From assembly GCF_030867095.1 (NCBI RefSeq), contig NC_081833.1, positions 72,235,395-72,299,394 on the forward strand: a stretch of 64,000 nt of DNA, read 5' to 3'. Position 1 is the first letter of the stretch. Each line of letters opens with the position of its first letter. The notes below the pieces were generated by a model, which did no database searches, had not been told where the DNA came from, and saw nothing but the letters and a program-made list of their open reading frames with translations. Made by a program: the position numbers and the translations under genes. This DNA comes from Alligator mississippiensis. Lineage: Eukaryota; Chordata; Crocodylia; Alligatoridae. Below, in pieces: positions 59,561 to 64,000 of this stretch.

Positions 59561-60776
59561 GACATGGGTGGTTGAGATAGGGTCAGTAGAGATCAGAAAA
59601 CAAGCTCATGAGCCATGAGAGAGGACGTCAGGGATAAGGCAGGTAGCACGCAGATAATATTGGTGTTGAGCAGCCTGCAGACCATTGTCAAAGGTGGGCT
59701 TAAATAACCAGTTGCCCTTTTAAACCAAAGAGGTGATGTCATCAGCCTGATGCATCACCTGGTCAGGTATTGCTAGGGTGCCTGACACAATCACTGTCCC
59801 TACAAAGTATTTGCACAGCGCCCAGCACAATGAGATCCTTGGAGCTCTTGTGTAATGCAAATAGTAACAATACAAGAAGAAAGGAACCTTGCAGGTTACA
59901 TACCTACATCACTACATCACGGTATCACTTGCCGTCTCTTCTCCTTCTTAATACTACTGCTTCCTTCTCTTATGTGTATCTAACATTCCTGCTGTGCCAT
60001 CATATGTAATGCACCGAAAAATGGGGAAAAGTCACACAAAGGGAGACATCCTGATTCCAGAAGAGTAAAACGTAGCAGCAAAAACATAATGAACACCACC
60101 AAAATAGTCTTTATAAGTGGGAGTGTGGAGGTCACTTGCAATGTTGTCTTTTGCATGCTACTTTGTACTACTCAGAAAGAATAGGCTGTTTCTATGACAA
60201 CCACTGTCTCTTTCTGTCTCCCTCCCGTATGCGTACACAAGTGCCATTTACTCCGAAGAGTTCCCACTGTTTTACAGAAAACAATCATTCACATGGGACC
60301 CTACACTGCAATGTTTTATTGTGCTACTGGGTTCAAGTCTTAGACCACCCCTGTAATATGTGCACTTGTTCCTTAGGGACCTTTGTGTAACCATACTTTT
60401 GAAAATGCCGTTTCTCATCTCTGGTATATGAATGCATCTATTTAGACCTCCAAGACTCTGTTCTGGTTTCTATGACAACGGCCCTGATTTTGAGATTAAT
60501 GTGGTCTCACCTTGCTTCACCTGGTGTGCAAGATGTGACCCTCTGCCCACCTCCAAATGGCAGAAGACCAAAATAGCTTTGCCTTGGGGAAAGACTGCAA
60601 AATTACTGCCATAAAGTTGGCCAACCTCTTTGCAATAGGCTTGAAGTACATCATAAGGTCCTGACCTTGTAAACATGTATTTTATAGGCTTGCATTTTAC
60701 TTTGTGCACAGAAAGTCAAGCATGTGTGTGAAGGGAGAATACGGTTTACATTTATTTATGTGTAGTGAGTACTACT

Positions 60777-61009
60777 GGGTGTGTTTGCACAGTGCAAGGC
60801 AGCACCATCCAAATGTATCTGAGCTATTTCCTGAACCAGAAGCAGTATAACCCCACACGTATGACATTGCATCCAGGCTAGTAAGACCTGCTCAGAAGCA
60901 AAGCTAATTAGTCCAGGTGCAGCACCATGTGAACACAACTTTAATGCCTCTAGTTTGTGTGCTCAGTGCCAGCTCCAGTACCTCTGCCATCAGCAGTGTA
61001 GATGTACCT
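60777..61009. mobile_element. Possible old MITE, 233 bp, 3-bp duplication ACT
   Basis: GGGTGTGTTTGCACAGTGC on the left roughly pairs with the complement of AGGTACATCTACACTGC on the right. ACT flanks both sides (60774-60776, 61010-61012). Confidence 0.45.
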
Positions 61010-61118
61010 ACTAAGTGCCCAACAACTTGTCTCATAGCCTGTAAAATTATCCATCACAGCTAGATAGGATGAGGCCCAGGAAGGCAGGTCTCTATCAGTC
61101 TATACAGGTTAGGTATTA

Positions 61119-62135
61119 GAGCTGTGCGAAATTTCACCGGTTGTTTCGATTTGACACTGTTTTGACTAATTTCGAGCTTGAAACAGTGAGATCGAATCAA
61201 AACGAAGGACTTCAAAACAGCCTCAAAACAAAACGAGGCTAGTCGAAACATTTCAAAAGTTTCGAAACGTTTCAAGCTTTGAATCCAGTAGCAAGAGACG
61301 GGGGAGAAACAGGGCTGCGCTCCCAGCACCAACCAGGAGCACAGCCCTGGCTCTCCCCGTTTCCCACTGCCAGAAGCCGATAACAGTACAGGGGAAGCCT
61401 GGGCTCAGTTCCCCACCCCAGTGCTGTGATCCAGCAAGGGGTGCTGTGATCCTGTGATGGGAGGTGGAGAGTCAGCCCACCTGGGCTCATTCCCACCCCC
61501 CACGGTGCAATTGGGTGCAGGGCAGAGTGTCAGCCCAACTGGGCTCACTCCTCCTCTCTGCTCTGCAGTTGGGTGCGGGTCGGAGAGTCAGCCCAACTGG
61601 GCTCACTCCCACCCTCCCCTGCACTGCAATCAGGTGCAGGGTGGAGAGTGAGCCCAGCTGGGCTCGCTTTCCCCTACCCCCGCTCTGCGATCGGGTGCAG
61701 GGGTGGAGAGTCAGCCCAACTGGTCTTACTCCCCTCCCTGAGCTGTGATCAGATGCGGGGTGGAGAGTCAGCACAGCTGGATTCATTCCCCCCTCCCCCC
61801 GCACTGCTATCCGGTGGGGGGTGGGGGGAGTGAGCCCAGGTGGGCTGACTCTCCGCTCCCCACCACCCAATCTAACGCCAGAGATGGGGAGTCAACTCAG
61901 CTGGGCTGACTTCCCGCCTCCTGTGCGATCTAGCACTGCGGGTGAGAAGTCATCCTAGCTGGGCTGACTCCCCACCCCCAACGAAATGTTGAAACAGCAT
62001 TGAAACAGCCTTTCAGTTTCCACGGAATGGAACAGGACAGCTGTTTCGAATCGAAATGAAATTCAGAACAGAACACTGTTCCTTCGAACCATTGCAACTG
62101 AAGGCTAAACGGAACGGTGCCATTTCGCACAGCCC
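61119..62135. mobile_element. Inverted-terminal DNA element, 1017 bp, carrying a minisatellite
   Basis: Left end GAGCTGTGCGAAAT and right end the complement of GGGCTGTGCGAAAT. Both sides are flanked by TATTA (61114-61118, 62136-62140). The subterminal parts are rich in TTTCGAAAC / GAAACAG words. The middle (61430-61980) is a GC-rich tandem array. No transposase frame is visible, so it is non-autonomous; family uncertain. Confidence 0.8.
61430..61980. repeat. Minisatellite of about 60-bp units inside the 61119-62135 element
   Basis: The core GGAGAGTCAGCCCAACTGGG then CTCACTCCC repeats about nine times, with TGCAATCGGGTGCAGGG-type joins. The last copies are more diverged. Confidence 0.88.
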
Positions 62136-62140
62136 TATTA

Positions 62141-64000
62141 AGTATCTAGATTTAGCCTGAAGAGCACTCATACTTCATTTGTTGAAGCAGGATCTCACGC
62201 ACATTTGCATGGTTTGCAGAGAGTCCATTTTCATGCATGAGTTTCTGGGAAATCATCCTGCTTTGCCGCCTATTTAAAAAAAGTCTCTTTTCAGAAATCC
62301 AGCTGCAACATAGCAGGACCAGATGTCAAATCCGCTTAGTTGCCATTGCAAGAAAATGAACATATTCTGTTAATGAATCATATGATTTACATGAATGATG
62401 TTGTGGGATTGCATAATTAAATTAAATAATTCATGTTTGCAAACACAATGTAAGTATTAAGTATTACCATCATTTTGCCTTTCTGAATTCCTGAAATTCT
62501 TCTCTGCTTGATTTGGAGAACCAGACGTTTGTCCAACATTTTTACCCCTCATTTTTTCTCCCTCTGACTGGATAAAGAAGTTCCTCCTTTGTAGCTTGCT
62601 TTTTGCTCAGGGATTGTGACTCAAAGGAATGGGACTCAGCAAACCAGCTGCCTCAGAAAGCTCCTGGGATCCATTTAGCAGCTGTCTTCCTTACCATGAA
62701 GAGGTGATTTTGACCATGGAGGGGCATTTATTATAATACGCTTTCAAGCATTCAGAATCACAGGTGCCTCTACCGTTATGGCGATGACACTGAAAGGAAG
62801 GAAAGAAGCTATTGTTCTTTTGCTTACCGTAGAGTTCCTCCTGATTTACACCACTGCAAAAAAGAAGGATTTCTATTTCCAGGTAGTCTATAGTTGGACT
62901 GTGACACAATACATGAAGCCTAGAAATCCTGCTTAGGGGCCGGAAAAACCTGGTAGGTCCAGTCCTTGGCCACTTTATTCCACGTGTTTAAACAACCTGA
63001 ACACTGAAGTTCCCATCATTCGTTTGGGGACAGTGTTTCCTGGCCCAGCACTGGTTGTGCAAATAAATAAAGAAATGCATCTAGGAGGTTCTCATGACCA
63101 TGCTGTTAAAACTTATAGAGAGAAGGATCTAACCCTTCGCTTGTTTTACAGGCTAATCTTCGAGTCCCAAACAAAGAATTCTTTGTCCCTATGTCAAAAT
63201 CAACCCACAGTGTGCCTCATGGCAGGATCAAATTGCCTATTACACGTAAGTGTCATTGAAAGCCAAGCACAATTAAGAGTGAATCAATATCAGACACGAC
63301 ACAAAAGCAGTTAAGCAACTGCCTTAAATAACCACGCACAGGGTTTTTTCTCTTTGTCATGACTAAAACATGATGATCGGACTGCACTAGCAGCAAGTCC
63401 CTCAGTGGGAATGAAGTCACAGCAGCACAATAGCTAGTCAACCAGCCAAGTAGAGACAATACAAACCCATTTATGCTGTATGCCTTACGATTACGATGAA
63501 AGGGTTTAAAAAGAGCCAAGCTCTCCCATGAAATTATACCAAGCCACTGGCATTGGGATAAATCTTAGGAATAACCCAGCATTCTATAACTAGCTGATGA
63601 TAAAAGCACAGCGAGGAAATTTGCTTTGACTAAAGCAAAGGAAAGGAAAAAAAAACCTAGACAAAAAATGTTCATGGAATATAAAAGAAGTTTGTAGTTG
63701 GAGTTTGAGTTGTTAATGTATTTTTATCACTATGCTAGCAAGAAAGTTTTTTTGTGCATATTTTTTTTTTGTTGTGAAACCGGAAAAGAAGTGATTTAAA
63801 AATGTTTGATTGTTTCCAGAATCAGTATTTAATGCGATAGCTCATCTAGCCACATGCTGTTGCTGGAATAAGTGCAAGCCTTCTGCATTTTGTTTGTCTC
63901 TGGCGCTATTTGAAAATTCCTTGAAATGGTCTGATTCTTGTTCTTTGCCGTGGCCACAAGATGGGTTTTGAGGAAATAAAACATCAGGAGGAGCTAATGG
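62141..64000. other. Intergenic DNA to the window end, no gene recognised
   Basis: AT-rich with only short frames. COTL1, the next gene in human order, was not recognised here. Confidence 0.45.

Noticed and set aside
61487-61870. 127-codon repetitive minus-strand frame
   Set aside because: It is a translation of the minisatellite inside the 61119-62135 element; no host motif.
63253-63519. 88-codon minus-strand frame near the right edge
   Set aside because: No recognisable motif and no match to remembered COTL1 sequence.

Overview
The window is vertebrate nuclear DNA. Short coding exons with GT-AG splice sites are spread through long introns, and the spaces between hold CR1 LINEs, MIR/CORE-type SINEs and many short inverted-repeat DNA elements. 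The mix of CR1 with 3-bp-duplication elements whose ends read GGGYRYRTCTACAC and which carry TTACTGCGCAGTAA blocks recalls the crocodilian 'Chompy' MITEs, so a crocodilian (alligator or crocodile relative) is my best guess. A turtle or other archosaur is not excluded. No prokaryotic or organellar genes are present.

Two genes are certain. (1) ATP2C2, the secretory-pathway Ca2+/Mn2+ ATPase SPCA2, lies on the + strand from 4074 to 29000. I resolved 26 coding exons that join into 910 codons plus a stop with no frame break; only the extreme N terminus (about 35 residues) lies outside the visible exons. Every P-type ATPase signature is intact. (2) MEAK7 (TLDC1), an mTOR-associated TLD-domain protein, lies on the - strand with coding exons between 43274 and 34002: seven coding exons, 467 residues. 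Its likely CpG-island promoter is near 46.0-46.3 kb. The genes are tail to tail, as in human 16q24.1 (ATP2C2 then MEAK7).

Layout: 1-4073 is upstream or intron-1 sequence of ATP2C2; 4074-29.4 kb is ATP2C2; 29.4-31.8 kb is a short intergenic spacer with a CR1 copy; 31.8-46.2 kb is MEAK7; 44.8-46.4 kb is a CpG island with an unusual CACGCCC / TTAATAT array; 46.43-46.87 kb is a 40-bp minisatellite beside CR1 sequence; 47.4-64 kb is gene-poor DNA with several well-delimited transposons. These are a palindromic hAT-like MITE with near-perfect 8-bp duplications, a 187-bp hAT-like copy with exact 8-bp duplications, a 1-kb inverted-terminal element holding a minisatellite, and a LINE tail with an RT C-terminal motif and C2H2 finger. 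One short open frame with a membrane-like segment (52981-53247) is unexplained.

The most notable points are a non-canonical GC-AG intron in MEAK7, the promoter array, the transposons with readable target duplications, and a MITE probably lying in the MEAK7 3' UTR. I did not find a convincing new multi-gene system.
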